The position numbers were made by a program, and so were the translations under genes. The notes under the pieces were generated by a model that ran no database searches, was not told the origin of the DNA, and saw only the letters and a program-made list of their open reading frames with translations. From Bacteroidota bacterium (GTDB taxonomy: Bacteria > Bacteroidota > Ignavibacteria > UBA10030 > SZUA-254): a stretch of DNA of 64,000 nucleotides. Where the stretch lies: positions 62,001 through 126,000 of the forward strand of contig JAGVIE010000030.1 of NCBI GenBank assembly GCA_020056225.1, given 5' to 3'. This document shows positions 25,942 through 35,900 of this stretch, in pieces. Positions within the stretch are counted from its first letter, which is position 1, and each line of letters starts with the position of its first letter.

Positions 25942-26304
25942 ATGACTGAGATAATACAATATATAATATTAGGACTTTTTGGCGGCGTGATGAGCGGTCT
26001 TCTCGGAATAGGCGGTGCGATTATAATTGTTCCTGCGCTTGTTTACATTTTTGGGTTCGATCAGAAAATGGCTCAAGGAACAACACTTGCTATGCTCATT
26101 CCGCCTGTGGGTCTGTTGGGCGTATGGCAGTATTATAATGCCGGTAATGTCAATTTTAAAGTTGCGGGTATCATGTGCATCGGGTTGTTCGTTGGCGCAT
26201 ACTTCGGTGGCTATTTTGCAAATCAGGTCTCGAACGACACGCTTCGGAAAATTTTCGGAGTTTTGCTTTTTTTAATTTCAATAAAAATGATTTTTGGAAA
26301 GTAA
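25942..26304 (+). CDS. half-size TauE/SafE-type (TSUP) membrane protein
   Basis: A 120-residue hydrophobic protein with about four membrane segments, resembling one repeat of the TauE/SafE transporter family: GLFGGVMSGLLGIGGAIIIVPAL and GTTLAMLIPPVGLLG match the conserved first-repeat motifs. Full family members have about 250 residues and two such repeats, so this one would need to form a dimer. The ATG at 25942 is chosen because AAAGG lies just upstream; a longer reading from 25882 would overlap the previous gene by 40 bases. Its presence between murG and murC is unusual. The substrate is unknown. Confidence 0.82.
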   Translation: MTEIIQYIILGLFGGVMSGLLGIGGAIIIVPALVYIFGFDQKMAQGTTLAMLIPPVGLLGVWQYYNAGNVNFKVAGIMCIGLFVGAYFGGYFANQVSNDTLRKIFGVLLFLISIKMIFGK

Positions 26305-26313
26305 CAGTCGAAT

Positions 26314-27699
26314 ATGTTTAGTTCTATTAAAAAAATTCATTTTGTTGGCCTCGGCGGAATCGGAATGAGCGGTATCGCCGAAATATTACTCGACCAGAAT
26401 TTTAAAGTAAGCGGTTCCGATAGATCGCTAAGTGAAATTACAGACCGATTGCAGCAGCTTGGCGCAATAGTCTTTGAAGGTCACCTGGCTGAGCATGTTG
26501 CCGCGGACGTTGACGCGCTTGTCTACTCATCGGCAGTACCGCTGGATAACGCGGAAGTTGTTGAAGCACAGCGCCGTAAAATTCCCGTTATCCGCCGGGC
26601 TGAGATGCTTGCAGAAGTAATGAGGTTGAAGTACGGCATCGGTATTGCCGGAACACATGGGAAGACGACAACTACTTCTATGGTGAGCCTTGTACTTATG
26701 GAGGGCGGATTCGATCCGACGGTGATTGTTGGCGGTAGATTGTCAGGGCTTGGCGGGTCGAATGCGCGTCTCGGTCACGGGGATTTTATCGTTGTCGAAG
26801 CGGATGAATACGACCGTTCGTTTCTATCAATCACGCCGACGATAGCAGTATTGACGACACTCGAAACCGATCATCTTGATTGTTATCGTGACCTCGAAGA
26901 CATAAAAGGCGCTTTCGTCCAATTTGCGAGCAAAGTTCCGTTCTACGGATTTGTCGTTCTTTGTCTTGATGAACCGGCGCTTCAAGACATTATGCCGCAG
27001 CTTGGTCAAAAAAAGGTAATCGGTTATGGCTTTAACCCGCAGGCGGATGTTCAGGCTATAGACATCCAGCATAAAAATAATACAACGACATTCATGGTAC
27101 TGCGTGATGGTTGTGAACTGGGTCCCATTACATTACAAATTCCCGGTAAGCATAATGTTCAGAATGCGTTGGGAGCCATCACTGTCGGGCTTGAACTCGG
27201 AATTCCATTCATTAAAGTGAAATCCGGCATCGAAAAGTTTACCGGTGTTAACCGGCGATGGGAAATGAAAGGTGAAGTGAACACGATAAGTGTGTACGAT
27301 GATTATGCTCATCATCCGACAGAATGCAAAGCCGCACTAGCAGGAGCAAAAGCTGGTTGGCGACGGCGTACAGTTTGCGTTTTTCAACCGCATCTATACT
27401 CACGGACACGAGATTTCTATGAGGAATTTGCCAAAGCATTTTTGTTGGCAGATGTTCTTCTCGTCACCGATATATATCCCGCACGAGAAGAACCGATCCA
27501 GGGAATCACGGGCGAATTGATAGTCAACGCGGCAAAGTTATATGGACATAAAAATGTTCATTATGTTCCAGATAAAAAAAATATTCCCGATTATATTCTT
27601 AAGCTCGTCAACAACAACGACATAATCATAATGATGGGCGCCGGAGATATCTGGAAGCAGAGCGGGGAAATATTGAAGAAATTAGAATTGAATAAATAG
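26314..27699 (+). CDS. murC: UDP-MurNAc:L-alanine ligase MurC
   Basis: First of the Mur ligases, joining L-alanine to UDP-MurNAc. The 461-residue protein opens with IHFVGLGGIGMSGIAEIL, the UDP-binding Rossmann loop of MurC, followed by the ATP loop GIAGTHGKTTTTSM and the DDYAHHPTE motif that is specific for MurC/Mpl. C-terminal VFQPHLYSRT is also typical. It lies nine bases after the TSUP gene and 14 before murB. Confidence 0.97.
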   Translation: MFSSIKKIHFVGLGGIGMSGIAEILLDQNFKVSGSDRSLSEITDRLQQLGAIVFEGHLAEHVAADVDALVYSSAVPLDNAEVVEAQRRKIPVIRRAEMLAEVMRLKYGIGIAGTHGKTTTTSMVSLVLMEGGFDPTVIVGGRLSGLGGSNARLGHGDFIVVEADEYDRSFLSITPTIAVLTTLETDHLDCYRDLEDIKGAFVQFASKVPFYGFVVLCLDEPALQDIMPQLGQKKVIGYGFNPQADVQAIDIQHKNNTTTFMVLRDGCELGPITLQIPGKHNVQNALGAITVGLELGIPFIKVKSGIEKFTGVNRRWEMKGEVNTISVYDDYAHHPTECKAALAGAKAGWRRRTVCVFQPHLYSRTRDFYEEFAKAFLLADVLLVTDIYPAREEPIQGITGELIVNAAKLYGHKNVHYVPDKKNIPDYILKLVNNNDIIIMMGAGDIWKQSGEILKKLELNK

Positions 27700-27713
27700 A
27701 AAAGAAAATTTGC

Positions 27714-28634
27714 TTGATCAGTATAGACGATATAAAGAAGTTTTTTCACGGTAAGATTCTGCTCAGCGAGCCGCTGAAGAAATATACATCACTGCGAATA
27801 GGCGGTCCAGCAGATTATTTTTTTGAGCCGATGGATAAGGAAGATGGCGTAAATATTATCAGCTATCTGCAGAAGCAAGATGTGTCATTTGTCGCAATCG
27901 GCAGGGGAAGCAATCTATTGGTAAGCGATAACGGATTTCGCGGTGCTGTTGTTAATATGGAAGGCGCTCTGAAATCAATTTACATTGAAGGATCGAATGT
28001 TATCGCCGAAGCGGGAGCGTCGCTGACTCGGTTTGTTGATTTTTGCATACAGCGCAATTATAAAGGTGTTGAAATGCTCGCCGGAATTCCGGGTACTATC
28101 GGCGGCGCTGTGATCATGAACGCCGGAGCGTATGGCGGTGAAATCTCAAACTATATGATCGATGCGGAAATTATTCGCGATGGAACTATCGTCGTTCTTA
28201 AAAAAGAAGAGATAGCTTTCAGTTATCGGTATGCATCGCTTCAGACTGATGATGTTGTGCTGAGTGCGAGCTTTCGGTTGCCCAATGGAAACCGGGAAGA
28301 GTTGATGAAAATTCGAAACGATTTTATTTTACAAAGAAACCGTAAACACCCGGTCGAGTTGCCTAATTGCGGCAGTGTCTTCAAAAACCCGCCGGGTTCG
28401 CCTGCGGCAAAATTTATTGAGGATGCCGGATTGAAAGGTGTTATAATCGGCAATGCACAGATCTCCGAAAAACATGCGAACTTCATCGTCAATTTGGGTG
28501 AAGCATCCGCAAGTGACGTGATAGATTTGATTGCCCGTGCGCGCAAAGCGGTATGTGAAAAATTTGGCGTTACTCTTGAACCGGAGGTTAAGCTTCTCGG
28601 TTTTTCTAAAGAGTTGTTAAAGGAAATAATATAG
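27714..28634 (+). CDS. murB: UDP-N-acetylenolpyruvoylglucosamine reductase MurB
   Basis: FAD-dependent reductase that completes UDP-MurNAc. The 306-residue protein shows LRIGGPADYF, the FAD-binding GRGSNLLVSDNGFRG, AGIPGTIGGAVIMNAGAYGGEI, and NCGSVFKNPPG, with the SVFKNP serine and the C-terminal EPEVKLLG. The start is TTG at 27714 with no strong Shine-Dalgarno site. The murC-murB-ftsQ order is conserved in many phyla; the stop of murB touches the start of ftsQ. Confidence 0.95.
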   Translation: MISIDDIKKFFHGKILLSEPLKKYTSLRIGGPADYFFEPMDKEDGVNIISYLQKQDVSFVAIGRGSNLLVSDNGFRGAVVNMEGALKSIYIEGSNVIAEAGASLTRFVDFCIQRNYKGVEMLAGIPGTIGGAVIMNAGAYGGEISNYMIDAEIIRDGTIVVLKKEEIAFSYRYASLQTDDVVLSASFRLPNGNREELMKIRNDFILQRNRKHPVELPNCGSVFKNPPGSPAAKFIEDAGLKGVIIGNAQISEKHANFIVNLGEASASDVIDLIARARKAVCEKFGVTLEPEVKLLGFSKELLKEII

Positions 28635-29440
28635 TGATGGAATTCGAACAAATAGATTTTAAAAAGCCGCAGCGAAAATTGGTTAAAAGATGGGGAATCT
28701 ATCTGATGATTCCTTTGCTAATAGGTGTTGTTGTCATTACGGTATTATCATGGAAATGGCGCGATACTCTAAGTGTCCAAAGAGTCGTAATTGATGGTAA
28801 TAGGATTCTGCCGGTACAGCACGTTCTCGGATTGTCAAATGTATCCCTGAAGTCTCATATGTATGGAGTTGATATTTATGATGTCCGGCAAAGAGTTTTG
28901 CAACAGCCGTTCATTAAGTCGGTATGCATTAATCGAAATTTCCCGAATGCAATTCATATCCAGATTGTTGAAAGAGATCCTATTGCAACGGTAAATACCG
29001 GGCAGCTTCGCTATGTTGACAGGGAAGAATTTCTGTTACCGCAGATCGAATCGGCGGTTGGACTCGATCTTCCGATTATCAGCGGCATCGGCGGACTTCA
29101 ACAAGCGCAGATCGGCGATACAGTTGTGAACACCGAATTATCTGAAGCAATAAATCTTCTGGAGACAGCACAGACTATTGACACAGCGATTTATCATTCG
29201 ATCTCTGAGGTTAACATGAATGGTGGAAAAGATATTCTCCTCTTCTCAACTGATATCGGCGTCCCGATTTTTATCGGGCGAGGAAAGTATGGTAAAAAAC
29301 TCATTCTCTTCCATACTTTCTGGAGCAATTTTGTAAAATCTCAAAACGCCGATAAATTACAATATATAGATTTGCGATTCAACGAGCAGGTAGTAGTGAA
29401 ATGGAAACAGGATTCCCAACAACCGAAAACTGCTCTGTAA
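28634..29440 (+). CDS. ftsQ: FtsQ/DivIB cell-division protein
   Basis: Bitopic divisome protein that connects early and late division proteins. The 268-residue protein has a basic cytoplasmic tail, a membrane segment (about 24-40), and a periplasmic POTRA domain beginning SVQRVVIDGNRILPVQHV, followed by the FtsQ domain with FPNAIHIQIVERDPIATV. The start may be GTG 28634 (AAGGA nine bases upstream, overlapping the murB stop) or the adjacent ATG 28637. Sequence conservation of FtsQ is low, so position between murB and ftsA matters for the name. Confidence 0.9.
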   Translation: MMEFEQIDFKKPQRKLVKRWGIYLMIPLLIGVVVITVLSWKWRDTLSVQRVVIDGNRILPVQHVLGLSNVSLKSHMYGVDIYDVRQRVLQQPFIKSVCINRNFPNAIHIQIVERDPIATVNTGQLRYVDREEFLLPQIESAVGLDLPIISGIGGLQQAQIGDTVVNTELSEAINLLETAQTIDTAIYHSISEVNMNGGKDILLFSTDIGVPIFIGRGKYGKKLILFHTFWSNFVKSQNADKLQYIDLRFNEQVVVKWKQDSQQPKTAL

Positions 29441-29467
29441 GGATTTATTTTTGAAAGGTTACTTATA

Positions 29468-30706
29468 ATGGAACCAGAAATAATCGTTGGTTTGGATATC
29501 GGAACGACAAAAGTATGTGCGGTTGTCGCCTCGACGGATGAGACGGGAAAATTCAACATTCTCGGCGTGGGCAGAAGCCCATCCGACGGTTTGACGCGCG
29601 GGGTTGTGACTAATATTGAAAAAACTGTCAGATCGATTCAAAGCGCAATTGCCGAGGCTGAATCACGCTCAGGCATAAAGATTCAATCTGTCATCGTCGG
29701 TATTGCAGGCGACCATATACAAAGTTTTCAAAGCCGCGGCGTTATCGCTATCAGCGGACCTGAAAGTGAGATTTCACAGGCAGATGTAAATCGTCTTATA
29801 GAAGATACAAAACGTGTGGCTTTACCTTCTGACAGGAGGATCATCCATGTCATCCCTCAGGAATTTATTATCGATGGACAAGATGGCGTCTCAGATCCGG
29901 TCGGTATGTCAGGCGTGCGGCTCGAAGCAAATGTACATATTATTACTGGATTGGTAACTGCCGCGCAGAATATTTATAAATGTGTACAGCGGTCGGGTCT
30001 TCAAATTGGCGACATGGTTCTCGAACCGCTTGCGTCAAGTTATTCGGTTCTTGATGAGGAAGAAAAAGAAGTCGGTATTGCCTTGCTTGATGTCGGAGGC
30101 GGAACAACAGACCTTGCCGTATTTGAAGATAGAACGATCCGTTATACTGCTGTTATCCCGATTGCCGGTAATCAAGTTACGAATGATATACGAAAAGGAT
30201 TGGGCGTTCTGACGGAACAGGCTGAAAAATTAAAATGCCAGCACGGATTCGCGTACCTGCCGAGCGTTCTCGATGATGAACCGATAACAATCCCCGGTAT
30301 TGGCGGAAGACCTCCCCTGGAAATAGATAAAAAACTGCTTGCTCAAATAATCCAGCCGAGGATGGAAGAAATTTTTGAGATTGCGGCGATGGAAATAAAG
30401 CGTTCGGGATATTCCCGGCACCTCTCGGCAGGTGTTGTCTTAACAGGCGGCGGATCGTTGATCAAGGGAGCTTCTGAGCTGGCGCGTGAAGTACTCGGCT
30501 TACCGGCGAAAATCGGCATCCCGGGCGGATTCAGCGCGGGATTGGTACGGGAAATTGAAAACCCGATTTATGCCACTGCGGTCGGTTTGGTACTGCATGG
30601 TCTTCGCCATAAAGATAAAACGACGCTCAACTTCACCAACGGAAAGGGCAGAGTGTCGGTGAAAAAAGTTTTCGGAAAAATGAAAAGCTGGTTCGATGAA
30701 TTATAG
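29468..30706 (+). CDS. ftsA: FtsA, actin-like divisome protein
   Basis: Actin-fold ATPase that tethers FtsZ to the membrane. The 412-residue protein has the phosphate 1 motif IVGLDIGTTKVCAVV, the SHS2/1C domain region (about 85-165), phosphate 2 ALLDVGGGTTDLAVF, and the adenosine motif VLTGGGSLIKGASELA. The extreme C-terminus, FGKMKSWFDEL, would be the amphipathic membrane-targeting helix. It has AAAGG upstream and lies directly before ftsZ. Confidence 0.97.
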   Translation: MEPEIIVGLDIGTTKVCAVVASTDETGKFNILGVGRSPSDGLTRGVVTNIEKTVRSIQSAIAEAESRSGIKIQSVIVGIAGDHIQSFQSRGVIAISGPESEISQADVNRLIEDTKRVALPSDRRIIHVIPQEFIIDGQDGVSDPVGMSGVRLEANVHIITGLVTAAQNIYKCVQRSGLQIGDMVLEPLASSYSVLDEEEKEVGIALLDVGGGTTDLAVFEDRTIRYTAVIPIAGNQVTNDIRKGLGVLTEQAEKLKCQHGFAYLPSVLDDEPITIPGIGGRPPLEIDKKLLAQIIQPRMEEIFEIAAMEIKRSGYSRHLSAGVVLTGGGSLIKGASELAREVLGLPAKIGIPGGFSAGLVREIENPIYATAVGLVLHGLRHKDKTTLNFTNGKGRVSVKKVFGKMKSWFDEL

Positions 30707-30797
30707 ATAACTGAAAAAATCAAAATTTAATTCGAATAAAATTTTTATATAAAAACTATTAACCAATATACTATTAACTATATAAGGAGATACGATA

Positions 30798-31973
30798 GTG
30801 ATAGAATTAGATAACTTCTTCGACCACGGGGCTAAGATTCGCGTGGTTGGTGTTGGCGGCGGCGGCGGCAATGCCGTTAACAGCATGATCGATAAACGGA
30901 TGCAAGGAGTAGATTTCTTTGCAATTAATTGCGATATGCAAGCATTAGAGCGCAGTAAAGCGTCGAATAAAATACAAATTGGAAAAAACCTCACACGCGG
31001 TTTAGGTGCGGGAGCCGATCCCTCAATCGGCCAGCGGGCTGTTGAAGAAGATCGCGATGAGCTTTCGCGAGCTCTTGCCGGCAGCGATATGGTTTTCATA
31101 ACTGCAGGCATGGGGGGCGGCACCGGTACCGGCGGTGGTCCTGTTGTTGCAAATATTGCCAAGAGTGTTGGAGCGTTGGTTGTTGGCATTGTTACCAAGC
31201 CCTTCACGTGCGAGGGTAAGAAGAGAATGGCTCAGGCAGAAGCTGGTATCGAAGAGATGAAAAAACAAGTCGATACATTGATCATGATTCCAAACCAGAA
31301 ACTGCTTTCGATTGTCGAGCGTAACACGCCGCTTCAGGAAGCGTTCGATAAAGCCAACGATGTACTATACAACGCAACCCGTGGAATCTCCGAGCTGATA
31401 ACAACGCCAGGCCTTATTAATGTGGACTTCGCCGATGTTCGTACGATAATGCGTGAAATGGGTGATGCTCTTATGGGTTCCGGTGTTGCGTCGGGTGAAA
31501 ACCGATCGATCGAAGCTGCGCATGCCGCAATTTCGAGTCCGCTCCTTGAAGGAGTTTCTATCTCTGGCGCACTCGGTGTACTGGTGAATGTTACTGGTGG
31601 TCCGACAATGTCGCTCGTCGAAGTCGATGAGGCGGTCAGTGTTATCCACGAAGCAGCTGGTGAAGAAGCGAACGTCATCATGGGCGCTGTTGTAGATGAA
31701 AATCTTGGCGATGAAATGATGGTTACGGTAATAGCGACAGGTTTCAACAAGCGTGGCGTTGGCACGGTGCGCGTGGCAAAACCTGCTGCGAAAGTAATCG
31801 ATCGGATTCCCGCCGGTCTTCATGATTTGCAGAAACTTGATGAGCCTGCTTACATGCGCCGTGGTATAGATATTCCGTTGAATACATCAAAAGTGGAAGA
31901 TCAGAATTCGTCCCGATCGGTTGATACTATTGATGTAGAGAAGCCTGCGTTCTTACGTAAAATTATGGATTGA
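30798..31973 (+). CDS. ftsZ: FtsZ, tubulin-like division GTPase
   Basis: Polymerises into the Z ring. The 391-residue protein starts at GTG 30798 behind a strong AAGGAG. The tubulin signature GGGTGTG is at residues 106-112, and the N-terminal loop reads [11 protein letters not shown]. The linker is short and the conserved C-terminal peptide is KPAFLRK followed by IMD, the form that binds FtsA and is typical of the Bacteroidota and relatives. The gap of about 90 bases to ftsA is AT-rich and may hold an extra promoter, which I could not define. It is the last gene of the dcw cluster. Confidence 0.98.
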   Translation: MIELDNFFDHGAKIRVVGVGGGGGNAVNSMIDKRMQGVDFFAINCDMQALERSKASNKIQIGKNLTRGLGAGADPSIGQRAVEEDRDELSRALAGSDMVFITAGMGGGTGTGGGPVVANIAKSVGALVVGIVTKPFTCEGKKRMAQAEAGIEEMKKQVDTLIMIPNQKLLSIVERNTPLQEAFDKANDVLYNATRGISELITTPGLINVDFADVRTIMREMGDALMGSGVASGENRSIEAAHAAISSPLLEGVSISGALGVLVNVTGGPTMSLVEVDEAVSVIHEAAGEEANVIMGAVVDENLGDEMMVTVIATGFNKRGVGTVRVAKPAAKVIDRIPAGLHDLQKLDEPAYMRRGIDIPLNTSKVEDQNSSRSVDTIDVEKPAFLRKIMD

Positions 31974-32003
31974 TGGCGGCTCTGCACGGTCGGAATATAC
32001 ACT

Positions 32004-32029
32004 GAGCTGTTAATATGTAAAAACAGCTC
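32004..32029 (+). terminator. hairpin downstream of ftsZ (possible terminator)
   Basis: GAGCTGTT (32004-32011) pairs with AACAGCTC (32022-32029) across a 10-base loop, about 30 bases after the ftsZ stop. No T-run follows, so it may be an RNA-stability or pause element rather than an intrinsic terminator. Confidence 0.35.
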
Positions 32030-32100
32030 GACAAATAGAAACATTAAAGTAAACATGTTTCGGATTTTATCTGAAACATAATTAACTATCGTACACTCCT

Positions 32101-32136
32101 TGAGGAGAGCGTGCTTAACAGACACGCTCTCCCTCA
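32101..32136 (+). terminator. strong GC-rich hairpin after ftsZ (candidate terminator)
   Basis: TGAGGAGAGCGTG (32101-32113) pairs with CACGCTCTCCCTCA (32123-32136) with one bulged base and a 9-base loop. It is the strongest hairpin between ftsZ and the next gene and probably ends the dcw transcript, although only CATTGATT, not a T-run, follows. Confidence 0.5.
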
Positions 32137-32266
32137 TTGATTCAACACTGAACATATTAAAAGAAATTCTTGAGAGAATAGAAATCAATGTGCGGTTATT
32201 TCTATCATCTCAATGTCGAGAACTGTTGCTTGCATCTTCTTCTCCCATTTCATACCTTTTAGATGT

Positions 32267-32938
32267 ATGAAAATCTTTTTGCCTCTAATTCTTTTCGGAA
32301 TTCTGCTGCAACTCGAAGTATATCCGCAGACAGTAAAAGTGAGCAGTTCGTTCAGAATTGCACGGTTAAAATACAACGGTGGCGGCGATTGGTACAACGA
32401 TCCTACTGAAGAAGTCAATCTTCTGAAGTTCGTTCAACAAAATACACAGATAGATGTCTCGCCGGGTTATGAATTTGTCGAAATTCCGGATGATAAGTTC
32501 TTCACTTATCCTTTCATCTTTATGACCGGGCATGGTAATATTATTTTTTCTGACCCAGAAGTAAAACGACTCAGGTTATACCTCGAGAATGGCGGATTTC
32601 TCTTTGCCGATGACGATTATGGAATGGACAAATCTTTCAGGCGTGAAATCAAAAAAATATTCCCGGAACAGGAGTTGATTGAACTGCCCTATTCATTCGG
32701 TTTATATCATTGCCAGTATGAATTTTCAAAAGGACCGCCGAAAACACACGAGCACGACGGAAAATCACCACAGGGCTTCGGGATTTTTCACAACGGCAGA
32801 CTTGTTCTCTATTATACTTATGAATCTAATCCCAGCGATGGCTGGAACGATATAGAAGTGCATGGCGATACACCGGCAAAACATGATGAAGCGCTCCGTT
32901 TTGGAACAAACATAGTTGTGTGGGCGTTAACACATTAG
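32267..32938 (+). CDS. DUF4159-domain secreted protein
   Basis: About 224 residues from the ATG at 32267, which gives a signal peptide (MKIFLPLILFGILLQLEVYPQ); a longer reading from 32213 would bury it. The rest is a DUF4159 domain: FRIARLKYNGGGDWYNDPTEE, then MTGHGNIIFSDPEVKRLRLYLENGG with a DDDYGMD stretch. DUF4159 resembles a ThuA or glutamine-amidotransferase-like fold without an evident catalytic cysteine, and such genes often occur beside MoxR/Bat-type loci. The biochemical role is unknown. It is followed 58 bases later by the large coiled-coil gene. Confidence 0.85.
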   Translation: MKIFLPLILFGILLQLEVYPQTVKVSSSFRIARLKYNGGGDWYNDPTEEVNLLKFVQQNTQIDVSPGYEFVEIPDDKFFTYPFIFMTGHGNIIFSDPEVKRLRLYLENGGFLFADDDYGMDKSFRREIKKIFPEQELIELPYSFGLYHCQYEFSKGPPKTHEHDGKSPQGFGIFHNGRLVLYYTYESNPSDGWNDIEVHGDTPAKHDEALRFGTNIVVWALTH

Positions 32939-32996
32939 AGGAATTGTGATTATGCCGGATTATAGGTCTTCATTATATTTATTTTATTATTAGTAC

Positions 32997-35900
32997 TTGA
33001 ATAACAATACTTCAAAATTTTATTCGGAGATTCTTGAACGACTGGACGGAGTTCGTAGAAAAGAGCATCGTCTAACGTTGCTTCACGGTGCGATAACAAC
33101 TTTTCTTATTGCGATACTTCTTTTATTGATGGCAATTGTCGTGGAGGGAATCTTCGCGTTCGGAATATCGGGCAGAATAATTCTGTTTGTGTTTACTGCG
33201 ATTGGGCTACTTGTATCGATCTCGATTTTTATCGTTCGACCGGTACTTTTTATGATCGAAGTGTTAAGATCTCCGGATAATTATCTGATCGCCGCTAAAG
33301 TAGGCAGTAAATTTCCTTCTATCCGCGATAGATTGCTCGATGCTCTTCAAATGTATGAGTCGAGAGAACAATTACACAGTATATATTCTCCTGAGCTGAT
33401 CGATGCATCGTTCATCGATCTCTACCAACAAATTCAACCGATAGATTTTACCGATGCGGTCAGTAATTCCGGAATTCGCCAGGCTAAGAAATTCGTGGCT
33501 TACGCATTCAGTATTTTATTTTTTGCGTTCGTGCTCTTTCCTTCCGGATTTTTTGGTTCATTGTATCGGATTGTGAATTTTAACCAATCTTTCGCAGCGT
33601 CTCTGTCGATTCAGTTTTTTATCGAACCCGGCAATATTGAGACGATCCGCGGAGCCGATGTTCCCATTGCAATTCATACAATTGGTAAGCCGGTAAAAAT
33701 TCTTTCATTGCAGACACGCATGCACGGACAGCTTGAATTCGACAATCAGAATCTTCATAGGGATGATGAAGGAATTTTCAGGACAACAATTACCAACATT
33801 AAAACATCAACCGATTATTTTGTTACGATTGATGATACCAGGAGCGAAAAATATACAATCAAAGTTCTTGATAGACCGATGATACGATCTCTTCAGATAA
33901 AAATAATCTCACCGAAATATACGCGTATCCCAATTAAAACACTTGATGAAAATTACGGCGACATCAATGCGTACCACGGATCAACAGTAGAATTACATAT
34001 CCTCGCGAGTAAAGATCTCTCCTCCGCTTCATTGGTATTCAATGACAGCAACATGACCGCGTTGTCTGTAACAAATACCGAAGCCCACGGATCGTTGACG
34101 GTAAATAAAAACCAAACGTATCATATTTCTCTTAAAGATAATAATAGATTGTCGAATATCGATCCGGTTGAATATTCCATTAAAACCATAATCGATGAAT
34201 ATCCGACCGTTGAAATCATCGCGCCCGGGAAAAATGTTGATCTATCAGGAGATATGAAGCTCGATCTTCTGACCCGCATAAAGGACGATTTCGGATTTTC
34301 AAATCTGCGGCTCGCTTACCGGCTTGCACAGTCGAGGTATGAGCGCCCTGCGGATGAATTTACCTTCATTGATATTCCGCTTGCCGATAGAAATCAAAAC
34401 AAGATTGATTCGTGGTTTCATTGGGATTTGACATCTATGAATCTCGTGCCGGAAGATATCCTCTCGTACTACGTTGAAGTATTCGATAATGATAACGTAA
34501 GCGGTCCTAAATCCGCGAGAAGTCAGACATTCATCGTCAGGCTTTCCTCGCTTGAGGAAGTATTTTCCGATATATCTCAAACACATGAGCAATCGATGGA
34601 ATCGATGCAAAACGTTGCAAAAGAAGCTGAACAATTGAAGAAAGATATTGAAGAAATGAATCGCGAAATGAAAAAGAGCGGTGATAAAACAGATTGGCAA
34701 CGGCAAAAAAAAGCTGAAGAAATGTTACAACGTTACGATGCTCTCAAGAAAAAAATTGATGAGACGATGCAGAAGATGGACGAAATGATTAAAAAAATGG
34801 ATGAGAACAAATTACTCTCACCTCAAACGATGGAAAAATATCAAGAACTTCAGAAACTGATGGAGAAACTGAATTCGCCGGAGCTTCGCGATGCGCTAAA
34901 AAAATTTCAAGAATCCATGAAGCAGATTTCTCCCGAGCAGATGAAACAATCGATGGAGCAAATGAAAATGACGGAAGAGCAGTTTCGTCAGAACTTAGAA
35001 AGAACGATTGAACTTCTGAAGCGAATTCACATCGAACAAAAATTGGACGAGCTAATCAAACGAGCGGAAGAATTAACCAAGCAGCAGGAAGCGCTCAAAC
35101 AAGAAGCATCGAAAACAAATTCATCCGACAAACAAAAACGAGAAGAACTCTCCAGGCGGCAAGAAGATTTGCAGAAGCAATTGGAGTCGCTGGAAAAGGA
35201 AACATCATCGCTCAAGAAGAAGATGGAGGAATTCCCCAAAGAAATGCCGTTAGATGAAATGAGCCGGGCGGAACAGAAATTACAGAATAGCGAAACCGGT
35301 AAAAAGATGCAGCAATCGATGATGCAGATGCAATCAGGAAATATGCAGGCGGCTCAGCAGACTCAGGAAGAAACAAAAAATGATTTGGATGAATTCAAAC
35401 AGCAACTCGAGAAAGCCCAGCAGGCGTTACGCGACAACCAGATGAAACAAATTGTCAACGAAATACGCAGGCAACTTGAAAATGTACTGGAGCTGTCGGA
35501 ACGGCAAGAATCGTTGAAAGATGAAATGAAAAAGACCGATCCGAATTCGCAACGCTTCAGAGAAAACGCCCAAAAGCAAAAAGAAGTTATGAACGATCTT
35601 GGCAATATTACAAATGCGCTCAGCGAGATCGGAAAGAAATCGTTTGCAATAAGCCCTGAGATGGGAAAAGAAATTGGCAATGCGATGCGTCAGATGAACG
35701 ATGCAATGCAGCAGATGGAGTATAGAAATCCATCAACATCATCACAGAAGCAAAGCGAGGCGATGGGCTCGCTTAATCGTACTGCGATGTTAATGCAAGG
35801 TGCGATGAACGCGATGATGCAGGGTGGGAAGAGTGGAATGGGTATGGCTGGATTAATGTCGCAGTTACAGCAGATGGCAGGCACACAGGGCGCGATCAAC

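Noticed and set aside
31334..31823. Minus-strand frames of 143 and 152 codons within ftsZ
   Set aside because: They are antisense to ftsZ, overlap each other and show no recognisable features.
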